Positions 45,423 through 55,196 are shown, numbered from the stretch's first letter. The stretch is 64,000 bases of DNA from CAIYRG01 sp965247505 (GCA_965247505.1 OZ252020.1:868001-932000), one strand, 5' to 3'. Made by a program: numbers and translations. Notes: generated from the sequence alone by a model not told the origin.

Positions 45423-45557
45423 TCAGGCCGATAATTTCTTACGGCCGCGCGCCCGCCTGCGCGCCAAAATTTGCCGGCCTTTCTTGGTGGCCATGCGGTG
45501 ACGGAAGCCGTGCCGGCGTTTGCGGACAATTCTGCTCGGCTGAAAGGTGCGCTTCAC
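45423..45557 (-). CDS. rpmH: 50S ribosomal protein L34
   Basis: 44 residues, start GTG 45557: VKRTFQPSRIVRKRRHGFRH... ending RGRKKLSA. This is L34 length and sequence exactly; upstream in-frame ATG 45638 is non-coding by comparison. First gene of the cluster running left to engB. Confidence 0.96.
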   Translation of the reverse strand: MKRTFQPSRIVRKRRHGFRHRMATKKGRQILARRRARGRKKLSA

Positions 45558-45790
45558 GGTAAAACTCCAGGGAAACACGGCATTTTCGCCGGTGCAAAGA
45601 GCGATGCTTCTACGAGTGACGCATTGCAATGTCAACACTATCCAATGTAGCTGGAGGGCACCGTGATCCCGTTGGATTTTGAGGCAAAATATTCAGACAT
45701 ATCGCGCCCAAATTCGCCGCGGAAAGGGGATTCTGGGCGTTTGGACCGCCAAAATCATGTCAAAGCCGACATGCATTTCGCCAAAAACTG

Positions 45791-47242
45791 GTGTTTTCTA
45801 ACGCGATGCTGCAGCAACCTCGGCTCAATGGCGCCGTGCGCGGCTGGCGGGCGGTAACCTCCAGCCTCTCGGGACGGATTCTTCTTCTGGTGCTTCTCTA
45901 CCTCATGGTGGCAGGGGCGCTGGTCTATTTCCCTTCTCTGGCCCGCTTCCACCGAGAACTTCTAAGCAATCGCATTGAGTCGGCTGAGCTTGCTATTCTT
46001 CCCTTCACCGAGGCACCGGGCGCTCAGTTGTCGCAAGAATTGCGGACACAACTTCTGACACGCGCCGGCGTGTTCGCAATTGTTCTTCGCGGCGGCGGCC
46101 AGCACGAGCTTTTCCTAATCGGGGACGAAGAGCCGCCCCCAATCGAGGCGGTCTACAATTCCGGCATCACCAACTTTATCACCGAGATGCGCGACGTGCT
46201 GCGCTGTCTGACCGCGCCGGAAGGGCGCATCATCCGCATCGACTCCCAAACAGCGCTCCTGCAAGGCCTGACGATTTTCGTTGTTGCCAATGAGGACACG
46301 ATCTGAACAGAAGTAGTGAGATATTCCATTCGCGCGTTGGGCCTCTCCGCGTTTATCGCCGGTATGATCGCTCTGCTTCTCTTGTTGAGTCTCTATTTTA
46401 TTGTCGTCAACCCGATGCGGCGGCTAACCGAGGCGATGGTACGATTTCGCATTGATCCGGAAGATCCCTCGCGCATTCACATCCCATCGGGTCGCAGAGA
46501 TGAAATCGGTCTTGCCGAGCACGAACTTGGCACATCCCAGCGCGAAATATATGGCTTCCTGCAGCAAAAAACGCGGCTGGCGCAATTGGGTACAGCGGTC
46601 GCAAAAATTCAGCATGATTTGCGGAACATATTATCCAGCACGCAAATCGCTTCGGATCGATTGTCTGCTAGTGAAGACCCGATTGTTCGGCGCATTACAC
46701 CGCGCCTTGTTAGTGCGCTCGATCGTGCAACCGCGCTCGCGACGGCAACACTGCGCTTCGGCAAGGCTGAGGAAAACCCTCCCAGGCGGAAGAGCATTTC
46801 CCTGGCATCGATTGTCGATGAGGTTGCCGCAGTAATCTTTCCCGAAAACACTATGCTGAATTTCGAAAATCGCGTTTCGCGGGATATTTTGATCAATGCC
46901 GATCCGGAGCAGCTCTACCGCATATTGCTGAATTTGGTCACCAATGCGCGCCAGGCGTTGGATTCGCAAATCGCGAAGACCGGGCGGCAGGACGGCAATG
47001 TCTTTGTAGATGCATCGAGCGAACGCGGCGGTATCGCCATTCTTGTTTGCGATGACGGTCCGAGAGTTGCACCTATTGTGCGTGAAAATCTGTTCCGGCC
47101 ATTTGCCGGGACCGCTCAATGCGGCGGAACGGGGTTGGGTCTTTCTATTGCGCGCGAACTTGCTCAGGCGCATGGAGGCGATGTCCTGCTCCAATCTACA
47201 GGGTCAAGCGGTACTCAATTTCGGATCTTCATTCCGGACTGA
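45791..47242 (+). pseudogene. Sensor histidine kinase interrupted by an in-frame TGA
   Basis: Membrane-bound two-component kinase. From GTG 45791 (or ATG 45806): first membrane helix (GRILLLVLLYLMVAGALVYF), periplasmic loop, then TGA at 46304-46306 (NEDTI-stop-TEVVRYSIRAL). The same frame continues: second helix (LSAFIAGMIALLLLLSLYFIVV), HAMP, H-box KIQHDLRNILSS, N-box LLNLVTNARQAL, G boxes VCDDGPRVAP and GGTGLGLSIARE, to 47242. About 483 codons. The likely original codon is CGA (Arg). GTG 46316 could reinitiate, giving the catalytic half with one helix. No response regulator is adjacent. Confidence 0.87.
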
Positions 47243-47303
47243 GACAGCGCGTAAGTCTTGCCGTGCTTCGCAAAAAAGAGATTGTGTTCACACTGATCGG
47301 AAC

Positions 47304-49019
47304 TTATTCGCCTAGCGCGACGCCCGAACGTCTAGGGTCGGCGCCGCCTTCATAGCCACCGGGAATTCGGCGAATCCCATTTAGTCCACTATCGAAGCGC
47401 CGGGGTCTGACTTCATGCCCCATCGCGGTCAGCGCCGGAATGAAGTCTACCAGAAGCGTGTCTTGTTCGATCACCGTTGGACCGTTTTCGTTGGTCACGC
47501 GCGGCGCTGCGACAGTTTCCTGCATCGACAACTGGGCGTCGATCAATGAGACGATGCCTTGCAGCGTGAAGCCGATAATTTGCGAGCCGCCGGGCGATCC
47601 AAGCGCAGCGAAGAACTCACCATTGGGATCAAAGAGGATAAAGGGCGACATCGAACTCAAAGGCCGCTTGCCCGGCGCGGGCGCGTTAGCGACGATTCGC
47701 CCGTCAATCTCGGGTACCGGCGAGAAATCCGTGAGCTCATTGTTGAGAATAAATCCGCCCGCCATGATCCCCGCGCCATAGGCCGCTTGAATGGTCATTG
47801 TCATCGAAACCACCTGGCCGCGTTCATCGACCGCCGAAAGATGGCTGGTGCCGAAAGAGGTTTGCTTAAGGCTGGGTGCATAATCCAAAAACCCGTGTTG
47901 CACGGGCGGTATGCCAGCCTCCGCAATTCCCATGCTTTGTGCGGGGTCGATCATCAATGCGCGCATGTCGAGATAGTTCGGGTCCAGAAGTCCCTCAAGC
48001 GGGATCTCGACAAAGGCTGGATCGCCGAGCCAGCGGGCGCGGTCCGCATAGGCAAGGCGGCTCGCCTCGGAAATGAGGTGTATGGAGGTCGGCGTCTGGT
48101 TCTGCAAAAGCTCGGCCGGGAAATGCTCCAGAAGTCCCAAAATTTGTAAAACTGTGACGCCACCGGAAGTGGAAGGCGGAAGGCTGCAAGCGCGGTATCC
48201 ACGATAGCTGCTGCAAAGCGGTTCGCGCTCGATGGCCGCGTAACTCTCGAGATCGTCGAGCGTGAGAGGAGCAGGATTAAGCGGCGCATTGGTAACCGCA
48301 TCGGCGATCTCTTCGGCCAGCGCGCCATGGTAAAAAGCCTCTTCGCCCTGTGCTGCGAGCAGGCGATAGGTTTCGGCGAGCTCCAAATTGCGAAGCGTCT
48401 CGCCCTCGCGATAGGGCGTACCGTCTTCGTGATAAAAATAATCGAGCATGTCGGGCAGGCCGGCAAAGCGCTCACGCCCGCGCCCGCGCGCAAGCCCGTT
48501 CGCTAGGCGCTCTGGAACGGCAAAGCCCGATTCTGCAAGTTCGATCGCGGGCCCGAATAATTGTTCCCAGGGAAGACGCCCGTGGGTGCGATGGGCCATC
48601 GCCATAACTGCGATGGTGCCGGGCACACCAACCGAGATTCCCCCGAAACCAACTTCGCGAAGGTTACGCGGATTGCCTTGCTCGTCGAGATACAGCTCCG
48701 GCGTGGCCGAAGCGGGCGCGGTTTCGCGTCCGTCATAGGCGTAAAGCTCATCTCCATCAGAGACCATGATATAGGCGCTGCCGCCAATGCCAGACGATTG
48801 CGGCTCGACCAGGGTCAAGACCAATTGCGCCGCGATGGCTGCATCAACCGCAGAGCCGCCCGCCCGAAGCATTTCAAGGCCCGCCTCGGAGGCATCGCGC
48901 TCGGCGGCCACGATCATATTGCGTTGGGCCGGCGCCGTGGCAGCGTGCGCCGGTCCTGGCGTGGGCGCGCAGGCGCTAGGTACGGCGAGAAACGCCAAAA
49001 AGAAGAGCAAATGTTTCAT
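47304..49019 (-). CDS. ggt: Gamma-glutamyltransferase
   Basis: Exported Ntn hydrolase cleaving glutathione and other gamma-glutamyl compounds. 571 residues; signal or lipoprotein signal (LFFLAFLAVPSAC, lipobox PSAC). Heavy-chain text AAIAAQLVLTLVEPQSSGIGG; nucleophile Thr in TSFGTSHLSAVD (near residue 396), where self-cleavage occurs; GSPGGSQIIGF and a DPRRSGVALGE end. Frame intact. Confidence 0.94.
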   Translation of the reverse strand: MKHLLFFLAFLAVPSACAPTPGPAHAATAPAQRNMIVAAERDASEAGLEMLRAGGSAVDAAIAAQLVLTLVEPQSSGIGGSAYIMVSDGDELYAYDGRETAPASATPELYLDEQGNPRNLREVGFGGISVGVPGTIAVMAMAHRTHGRLPWEQLFGPAIELAESGFAVPERLANGLARGRGRERFAGLPDMLDYFYHEDGTPYREGETLRNLELAETYRLLAAQGEEAFYHGALAEEIADAVTNAPLNPAPLTLDDLESYAAIEREPLCSSYRGYRACSLPPSTSGGVTVLQILGLLEHFPAELLQNQTPTSIHLISEASRLAYADRARWLGDPAFVEIPLEGLLDPNYLDMRALMIDPAQSMGIAEAGIPPVQHGFLDYAPSLKQTSFGTSHLSAVDERGQVVSMTMTIQAAYGAGIMAGGFILNNELTDFSPVPEIDGRIVANAPAPGKRPLSSMSPFILFDPNGEFFAALGSPGGSQIIGFTLQGIVSLIDAQLSMQETVAAPRVTNENGPTVIEQDTLLVDFIPALTAMGHEVRPRRFDSGLNGIRRIPGGYEGGADPRRSGVALGE

Positions 49020-49192
49020 TCACGACAGTTTTGAAGTGGATTCGCCTCAAAAGCTAGCCCTGCCAAGCGCCACTGCCCGGCGGGTGAGCTGTATCCCAAT
49101 CGCCTTCGCGACCAATTTGCGGCAAAAAAGTGCCGTCGGCGTCCTGCTTGCCATTGGAGGTCGGCCTCACTAGTTTCTGCCGCTCAAAACGT

Positions 49193-49269
49193 GCACCGGT
49201 AGCTCAGCTGGATAGAGCACCAGACTACGAATCTGGGGGTCAGGGGTTCGACTCCTCTCCGGTGCGCCA
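49193..49269 (+). tRNA. tRNA-Arg (anticodon ACG)
   Basis: 77 nt with encoded CCA (49267-49269). Acceptor gcaccgg/ccggtgc, D-arm agctcagctggatagagc, anticodon stem ccaga/tctgg with ACG at 49227-49229, T-arm ggggttcgactcct. The 3' side is a probable integration site: an integrase gene starts 110 bp downstream. Confidence 0.97.
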
Positions 49270-49378
49270 TTTTATAAACAATATCAGTAGTTTATCAAAA
49301 CGCTTGCTTTACCACCCCTTCAAAACTACCCTTACACATCACTTACACAGACTTACACGCTGTTAGGGGTGTTTTTCT

Positions 49379-50587
49379 ATGGCCGTACAGCACGATCTGA
49401 TGGGCGGCAAACTGCATGTTTACAAGCGCGACAACAGTGGTGCGTGGCAGTGCTCGACTTATCTTGCTGGCAAGAACCATCGCGTGAGTACAAGAGAGAC
49501 GAGCCTCTCACGCGCAAAAGATTTCGCCGTGGATTGGTACCTTGAACTCAAAGGCAAACAGAGCGCGGGCATACTCAAAACTGGAAAGCGATTTAAGGTA
49601 GCGGCAGACCAGTTTTTGAAAGAGTACGAAGCCATAACGAAAGGTGAGCGTAATCCTGAATACGTGAAGAGTCACGGCGACCGTATTCGCGTTCACCTGC
49701 TTCCTTTCTTTGGGAACAAGTTTCTCACCGACATTACGTCTGGATTGGTACAGGAATACCGTGGCTCACGGATGAAGTCGAAGAGACCGCCCGCGCGCAG
49801 CACGCTTCACCATGAAATCGTCACGTTGCGACAGATACTCAAAACCGCGAGCCGCCACGGTTGGCTACAATACCTCCCTGACCTCTCCGCACCCTACGGT
49901 TCGTCCGGCAAGATCGCCCACCGGGCATGGTTCTCGCCCGACGAATATCGCCAGTTGTACGAAGCGACACGTAGGAAGGCCAAGAAGCCGCCGTCCAAAC
50001 GTTGGAAGTGGGCTTGTGAGCAACTACACGACTATGTGCTCTTTATGGCCAATACTGGATTGCGGCCAGATGAAGCCGCCCGGCTTGAATATCGTGACGT
50101 AACGGTGGTCGAAGACGAAGCAACTGATAAACGCATCCTCGAAATCGAGGTGCGCGGCAAGCGGGGCGTCGGCTATTGCAAAAGTATGCCGGGCGCGGTT
50201 GGCCCCTTTGGGCGCCTAATGAAACGTAATGAGCCCAAGCCTACCGACCGGCTTTTTGAGCACGCGCACCGCAAAATTTTCAATCACATTCTTGAGGAAG
50301 AGGGTCTCAAATTCGACCGTGAGGATAACCGACGTACGGCTTACAGCCTCCGCCATACTTACATATGTCTACGCCTCATGGAGGGTGCAGACATATATCA
50401 GATAGCCAAGAATTGCCGCACGAGCGTTGAGATGATCGAGAAGTTCTACGCCTCCCATATAAAGAACAGGCTCGATACGGCGGCTATTAATGTGCGCCGG
50501 TCACGGCCCGCCAAGAAGCCCAGTGGCGCCCGCACATCGGCCAAGAAATCCGCAAAACGGCCGGTGCAGAAACGGAAGGGATTGTGA
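49379..50587 (+). CDS. Tyrosine recombinase (integrase) of a tRNA-Arg-associated island
   Basis: 402 residues. N-terminal arm and SAM-like core-binding domain (about residues 70-165), catalytic domain with Arg I in NTGLRPDEAARLEY, box II YSLRHTYICLRL (HxxR-type) and the Tyr in VEMIEKFYASHI. C-terminus Lys/Arg/Ala-rich. It is adjacent to the tRNA-Arg 3' end, typical of integrative elements. I found no repeated tRNA 3' end within the window to mark the other boundary. The antitoxin gene starts one base after its stop. Confidence 0.92.
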   Translation: MAVQHDLMGGKLHVYKRDNSGAWQCSTYLAGKNHRVSTRETSLSRAKDFAVDWYLELKGKQSAGILKTGKRFKVAADQFLKEYEAITKGERNPEYVKSHGDRIRVHLLPFFGNKFLTDITSGLVQEYRGSRMKSKRPPARSTLHHEIVTLRQILKTASRHGWLQYLPDLSAPYGSSGKIAHRAWFSPDEYRQLYEATRRKAKKPPSKRWKWACEQLHDYVLFMANTGLRPDEAARLEYRDVTVVEDEATDKRILEIEVRGKRGVGYCKSMPGAVGPFGRLMKRNEPKPTDRLFEHAHRKIFNHILEEEGLKFDREDNRRTAYSLRHTYICLRLMEGADIYQIAKNCRTSVEMIEKFYASHIKNRLDTAAINVRRSRPAKKPSGARTSAKKSAKRPVQKRKGL

Positions 50588-50588
50588 T

Positions 50589-50813
50589 ATGATATCAAGC
50601 ATGAATACGATAGTCAGAGACAAAGGGATTGCCCAGGCCCTCAATACCGAGCCTGCTGGCGAGCTCAGCGACGTTCTGGCGGAGCGCCACGATGAGGTGG
50701 AAGCTCTTCTTGATGAGGCCCGGACGGCCAAAGCGCAGGGGCTTTTCGCTCCGCTTGAGCCGCTCCATGATTTCTTACGCCGGGCACGCGCACGGTTTCA
50801 GGCACAACGCTAG
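50589..50813 (+). CDS. Putative antitoxin of a ParE-type toxin
   Basis: 74 residues from ATG 50589; GAAGGGA ends 7 bases upstream, inside the integrase 3' end, favouring this start over ATG 50601. Sequence is acidic-basic helical (LAERHDEVEALLDEARTAKAQG, FLRRARARFQAQR). No clear ribbon-helix-helix motif, so ParD assignment rests on position and size directly ahead of the toxin. Confidence 0.7.
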   Translation: MISSMNTIVRDKGIAQALNTEPAGELSDVLAERHDEVEALLDEARTAKAQGLFAPLEPLHDFLRRARARFQAQR

Positions 50814-50822
50814 ACTTCCGAT

Positions 50823-51155
50823 ATGATCGCCGCACGCGTCATCCGGTCCGATCCGGCTATTGCCGATATGGACGGTATTTGGGATCACCTAGCACACGAC
50901 GCCTCCCCGGAGGTTGCCGATTTCGTCGCTGCTCGTTTGTATGAAGCGATGCATCGGGCGGCTGAAAACCCGGAGCTTCATCGGGTACGCACCGAGTACC
51001 TGCACCATCCGCGCCGAGTTAACGTCTACAATTACGCGATCTTCTACGATCCCCTCCCTGAGGGAGACGGGATATTCGTCTGGCGCGTCATCCACGGCGC
51101 CCGCGATTTACCGGAGCTTGTTTTCCGGCCAAAACCCTCATCAGAAGACCAATAG
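50823..51155 (+). CDS. ParE/RelE-superfamily toxin
   Basis: 110 residues. Starts AARVIRSDPAIADMDGIWDHLAHD, then VADFVAARLYEAM and the ParE/RelE beta-sheet block RRVNVYNYAIFYDPLPEGDGIFVWRVIHGARD (conserved Tyr and Arg-His region: YAIFYD, RVIHGARD). The toxin follows its antitoxin by 9 bp and ends before a strong terminator. Likely gyrase inhibitor or ribonuclease; cannot be told from sequence alone. Confidence 0.85.
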   Translation: MIAARVIRSDPAIADMDGIWDHLAHDASPEVADFVAARLYEAMHRAAENPELHRVRTEYLHHPRRVNVYNYAIFYDPLPEGDGIFVWRVIHGARDLPELVFRPKPSSEDQ

Positions 51156-51167
51156 ACTAGCCAATAG

Positions 51168-51193
51168 ACCCACCAATCATGAATTGGTGGGTT
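51168..51193 (+). terminator. Intrinsic terminator after the toxin gene
   Basis: Inverted repeat acccaccaat / attggtgggt (51168-51177 and 51183-51192) around a five-base loop, followed by ttt. Closes the integrase-antitoxin-toxin unit, 13 bp after the toxin stop. Confidence 0.7.
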
Positions 51194-51219
51194 TGCGGTT
51201 CCAGGTATTCCCACAAAGC

Positions 51220-51631
51220 CGTTGCTTCGCAACGGTAAATCCCCGCGACCGTCGGGCTGTTGCACGCCCGACTCCGACCGTTTCCCTTCGCGTGAAGTGG
51301 TTCCTTCACGCTCTGGCTGCGTTTCGGTGCGCTTTGTAGCGCACCGTCACTTGGGGTTCGTTGGCGGCAAAGGCGTATGCCGTCCACTCACCCTAAACGC
51401 TCGGAGTCGGGCCTGCTCGCTGCCGCAGCCAATCGCGGGATTACCCGCTCTTGGGCGGTCAGCGGCGTCCGACGGTCGCGGAGAGAAGTCGTTCGCGTCA
51501 GGCCGCAAACGAAAGGTAACTCGCCATCCGGCGAGGGGGTGTCTTTGCTGACACCCTTGGATCGGGAAGCCGCCCCATAGGGGGGCTCTCCCCGACCTCT
51601 TATCCGTGCCGCGTCGAAGGACTAGCGGCAC
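51220..51631. ncRNA. Candidate structured RNA, hairpin-rich, family unknown
   Basis: About 410 bp with no convincing gene. Local hairpins: ccgttgc/gcaacgg (51219-51234), gtgaag/cttcac (51292-51309), cggtgcgc/gcgcaccg (51325-51346), ctcgcc/ggcgag (51520-51535), gggtgtc/gacaccc (51537-51556), gtgccgc/gcggcac (51606-51631). Two longer-range exact complements are nested: ccgcgaccgtcgg (51243-51255) with ccgacggtcgcgg (51469-51481), and gcccgactccga (51266-51277) with tcggagtcgggc (51401-51412). A short competing hairpin gtcgggc/gcccgac (51251-51272) could switch with them. By chance such long complements are unlikely in a region this small. Strand is undetermined. Lies between the toxin terminator and a truncated peptidase gene. 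Confidence 0.55.
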
Positions 51632-51729
51632 GAAAAAAGCAGGAATCTGTTGGTCGTTGGTTCGACCATACCTGCGGGAGCGCCAACGGCGCGTACATTT
51701 TCCATTCTGGCTCTGAAGGCCCCGTTCCC

Positions 51730-53067
51730 ATGGTGAGGCGTGCGATTAGCTTTTTTGAAGTAGAGTATTTCTTTGCTCCCGAAACCGGCGATCTGATCCA
51801 ATTGCCGTTGCCGCGCGACGCTTTGATTCAAGGCATGACTTCGGACCGCGTGCTGGTGACGCTCAGAAACGAATGGGAACGCGAAGGCGAGACGATCCCG
51901 CAGGGAACGTTATTTACGTTCGCCTGGGATAATTTCGCGCGCACCGGCGCGATCGGCGACGCCCAAATTCTTCTCACGCCAGGTCCGCGCTCTTCGATCC
52001 ATACGGTCGCAACGGGGCGCGATGCCGTCTTTGTCTCAATTTTACAAAACGTGACGGGGCGCGTGGACGTCTTCCGGTTCGAAGGTGGTATCTGGCAAAG
52101 CGAGACGATCGAATTGCCCCAAGGCGGGTCCACGAATGTCACCTCCGTTAATGAATTCGGGCCGGAAGCGTTTTTCACCTATCAAGATTTCTTGACCCCA
52201 ACGACGCTTTATTTCGACAACGGCGATAATGATGCAAAGCTAATCAAATCGCTGCCTGCGCGTTTCGATGCGCAAGGCGCAACCATGACGCAAAATGAAG
52301 CGGCTTCCGCTGACGGTACTATAATTCCATATTTCGTCGTCCGTCCAAGCGGAGCGGACGGTCCTACGCCGATGACCCTTTACGGCTATGGTGGTTTCAA
52401 AACCTCGATTTACCCCTGGTACCGTGCCAGCACTGGGCGGACTTGGCTTTCCAAAGGCGGCGCCAATGCCGTAGCCAATGTCAGAGGCGGCGGTGAATTC
52501 GGTCCGGCCTGGCACGAGGCGGCGCGGAAAACAAATCGCCAGCGCGCTTTCGACGATTTCATCGCCGTGGCCGAGGACATGATTGCGCGCGGCCTCACGA
52601 CGCCCGAACAGCTTGGCCTCCAAGGCGAATCGAATGGCGGACTATTGGTCGGCGCAGTTGCAATGCAGCGCCCTGAACTCTTCAAATCCGTCGTTTGCCA
52701 AGTGCCGCTCTTAGACATGATGCGCTATATGGAAATCGGCACGGGCCCTCAATGGGAAGCCGAATTCGGTAATCCCAATGATCCCGAAGAACGCGCAGCA
52801 ATGTTAAAATATTCGCCCTATCATAACGTGCAGTCGGACGGCGAGTACCCGAGCATCTTTTTCATCACCGCAACTTCGGACGACCGCGTCACGCCCGTGC
52901 ATGCGCGCAAGATGGCGGCGCAGATGGAGGAACAAGGCCACGATTATCTATTCTACGAGAACACTGAAGGCGGACACGCTGCGGCGGCTAACAACGCTCA
53001 GGAAGCCGAAGTGCTCGCGCTCACCTATACTTATTTCGCACAGGAATTAGGGCTGGCAGTTCAATGA
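51730..53067 (+). pseudogene. Prolyl oligopeptidase-family serine peptidase, 5'-truncated
   Basis: 445 residues from ATG 51730. Starts mid-propeller (RRAISFFEVEYFFAPETGDL) and continues to a complete catalytic domain: nucleophile in GESNGGLLVGA, aspartate in TSDDRVTPVHA, histidine in NTEGGHAAAA. S9A enzymes have about 680-720 residues, so roughly 250 N-terminal residues are missing. In-frame codons continue upstream into the hairpin-rich region without a stop but are not peptidase-like. No signal peptide. Either a remnant left by the island, or the 5' half lies elsewhere. Confidence 0.82.
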
Positions 53068-53191
53068 ATGTATTGCATCGACCTCTGAGCCAGCACCTCA
53101 AAAGCTGACACTTAAAGACAGCAAATGGAACCAGGGCGATGCGAATGCACGTTCAAGCATGCTTTTGAAACTAAATGTAGGGACCATAATC

Positions 53192-53611
53192 ATGAAGGGG
53201 CTTCATTGGACTGGTTTACTGGTGGGAGCGCTGGCATTCGGAATCTCTACGCCGGCATTGTCACACCATTCTCATGCAATGTACGAGTCAGGACAGATCA
53301 CCTTAGTTGGCACGGTCAAGGAGTTGCAGTGGAGCAATCCGCATGTCTTTCTGTACGTCATCGTGCGAGGCGAAGATGGCCAGACGAGCAACTGGGCTCT
53401 CGAAGGTGGCGCCCCAAGCGTACTCGTGCGGCAAGGTTGGCCGAGCGGCAATCCGAAGCCTGGGGACGAGATCACGGTGAACGTAAGACCTCTGAAGGCT
53501 GGTCGTGGTGGCTTGATACGAACGGTTACCTTCGCGGACAGATCGGAATTTATCTATGGTGGGGGTCCAGAATCAAGCCTTCAAAATGGCCGACCTCAGC
53601 AACAAGATTGA
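53192..53611 (+). CDS. Secreted DUF6152-like protein
   Basis: 139 residues from ATG 53192 (upstream ATG 53159 adds 11 residues before the signal peptide). Signal peptide WTGLLVGALAFGISTPALS, then HHSHAMYESGQITLVGTVKELQWSNPHVFLYV (His-rich start HHSHAMY; metal binding possible), a small beta-barrel-like domain also seen near copper or multicopper oxidase genes, and LKAGRGGLIRTVTFADRS. Family assignment from memory of the HHS-x-Y-x(7)-G-x-V-x-x-W-x-NPH pattern. Confidence 0.7.
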   Translation: MKGLHWTGLLVGALAFGISTPALSHHSHAMYESGQITLVGTVKELQWSNPHVFLYVIVRGEDGQTSNWALEGGAPSVLVRQGWPSGNPKPGDEITVNVRPLKAGRGGLIRTVTFADRSEFIYGGGPESSLQNGRPQQQD

Positions 53612-53991
53612 GAAGAGACAGTTGCGATCGTCATTGGGCGAGATAACAGGTGCATGTCCGCTCTTGGAACGAAGCGGACTTATTGCTGCGCCGCACCTAA
53701 ATGTCCGCTTCTCTAATCGGCCATTGGGTGTCAAGCACTTTCAGACTTTCCACTGTTGCGGTTTCTATGTCTCTCGCGGGCTCGTGCTTCTCTTCGGAAT
53801 CGGCACTTAAGGCCCTTCCATCATGGGGTTCGAAGACGAGGCGGAACAATCTTTCGGGCGGCCTTGCCATCGGACGGACGGCAGGTCCAAGCGGACATAC
53901 GAACTCACCTCATCCATCGTCCCGCGAAGGACATCACTCCACCGCTTGGTGGAACCTAAATCCTCTTATCCTCTTTGATTAGCTTTGGCGC
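53612..53991. other. Gene-free stretch ahead of the IS110 element
   Basis: 380 bp without a supported gene. Contains the hairpin gtccgct/agcggac (53658-53680) and a third tgtccgctt at 53702-53710, similar to recurrent bacterial intergenic sequence. Marks the transition from chromosomal genes to the IS-rich region; no inverted repeat of the IS110 element is expected (IS110 lacks them). Confidence 0.4.
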
Positions 53992-55023
53992 TCATGCCAC
54001 TGCGCCTTCCCTTGTGCATTGGAACTCGGTGCCATCCATCCACATGCGGTGCATGACCACAGCCAGTCTGCGTGCCAGCGCCACGATCGCCTTCTTCATC
54101 CCGCGCTTCTTGGCGATCTTTATGGCCCAGGCCTTGAGCCAAGACCATCTTGTCGAACGCACCAGCATGATATGAGCCGCCTCGTAGAGCATCGCCCGCA
54201 CCATCTCGTCCCCGCACTTCGATATTGCGCCGGATCGGTTGATCTCGCCCGATTGATATTTGGACGGCGTCAGCCCAAATGCCGCCCCAACCGCCTTGGA
54301 GTTTTTGAAGCGGGCCGGCACATCGACACTGGCGCGGAAGGTCAGAGCCACCACAGGGCCGACCCCAGGGATACTCATCAGACGCCTGCAGACCTCATCG
54401 TCCCGCACGATGGCCAGCAAACTGCGGTGCAGGATGGCGAGCTGATCGCGAAGGACCCGCCGAACGATAAGAAGCGGTTCGACTAAAAGGGCCATATCCG
54501 GAAGGTCCGCGACAAGCTCCCGAATGCGTGCCTCGAACTTCAGAGCCCCCACCATCCCGACCTTGAGCCCGAAGTTGCGTAAGGTCCCGCGCAGATCGTT
54601 GTCGATGGAGATAGCCTTCGACTGAAGCAGCTTGCGGTGGGTCAGCAGCATTCAGTGCTTCTGACTGCGTAACGTCTTTACATGCACCGGACGATAGAGC
54701 CCCGCCCGCATCATCTGCGCCATCCCCCGCGCATCGTTGCGGTCCGTCTTGTTGATCTGGGCCTTCAAGACCGCTCTCATATGCCGGGTCTCGACACAAA
54801 TCGCCGGCAAGCCCGCTTCGGCAAGAGCACTGAAGAGCCATTGCGATAAGGGTCCGGCTTCCAATCCGATGCGCTTGAAGTGGTAGCTAGGGTTCGTCAG
54901 CACCGGAAGCAGCGCCTCCGGCTCACTTGCCACCTTCACTTCCCGCACGATCTTGCCCGTGCCGTCCACAATACAGACGCTCGTCTCCTTGACCGATACG
55001 TCCAATCCGGCAAAATGTTCCAT
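53992..55023 (-). pseudogene. IS110-family transposase interrupted by an in-frame TGA
   Basis: DEDD (RuvC-like) recombinase. From ATG 55023: MEHFAGLDVSVKETSVCIVDG, then KTDRNDARGMAQMMRAG (catalytic Asp pair) and TLRSQKH-stop at 54652-54654; the same frame continues MLLTHRKLLQSKAISIDND and the C-terminal transposase_20 domain LMSIPGVGPVVALTFRA...NRSGAISKCGDEMVRAMLYEAA to the stop at 53992. Total about 343 codons. The lost codon is probably CGA. With the stop, the element cannot make its full enzyme. Confidence 0.88.
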
Positions 55024-55196
55024 GCTGCGCTTCTCCTTGTTTGATGTTTGGGGCAGCAAAAACTGACCTCGTGCTAACATCAGCCTGAAGCGCAGCACCC
55101 ACAATCGTCAGAGATAAGAGCGCCGGCCGATTACCCCATCTTTCGGGGGGAAAGCGGACTCCCGCACTGCAACATGGGATGTCTCCTTTTGACCCA

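Noticed and set aside
51220..51631. Retron msr-msd, group II intron or CRISPR array as the explanation of the hairpin-rich segment
   Set aside because: No reverse transcriptase nearby, no GTGCG/domain V signature, and no evenly spaced repeats.
49240..53000. attR copy of the tRNA-Arg 3' end
   Set aside because: I scanned for the gactcctctccggtgcgcc text beyond the integrase and found none in the window.
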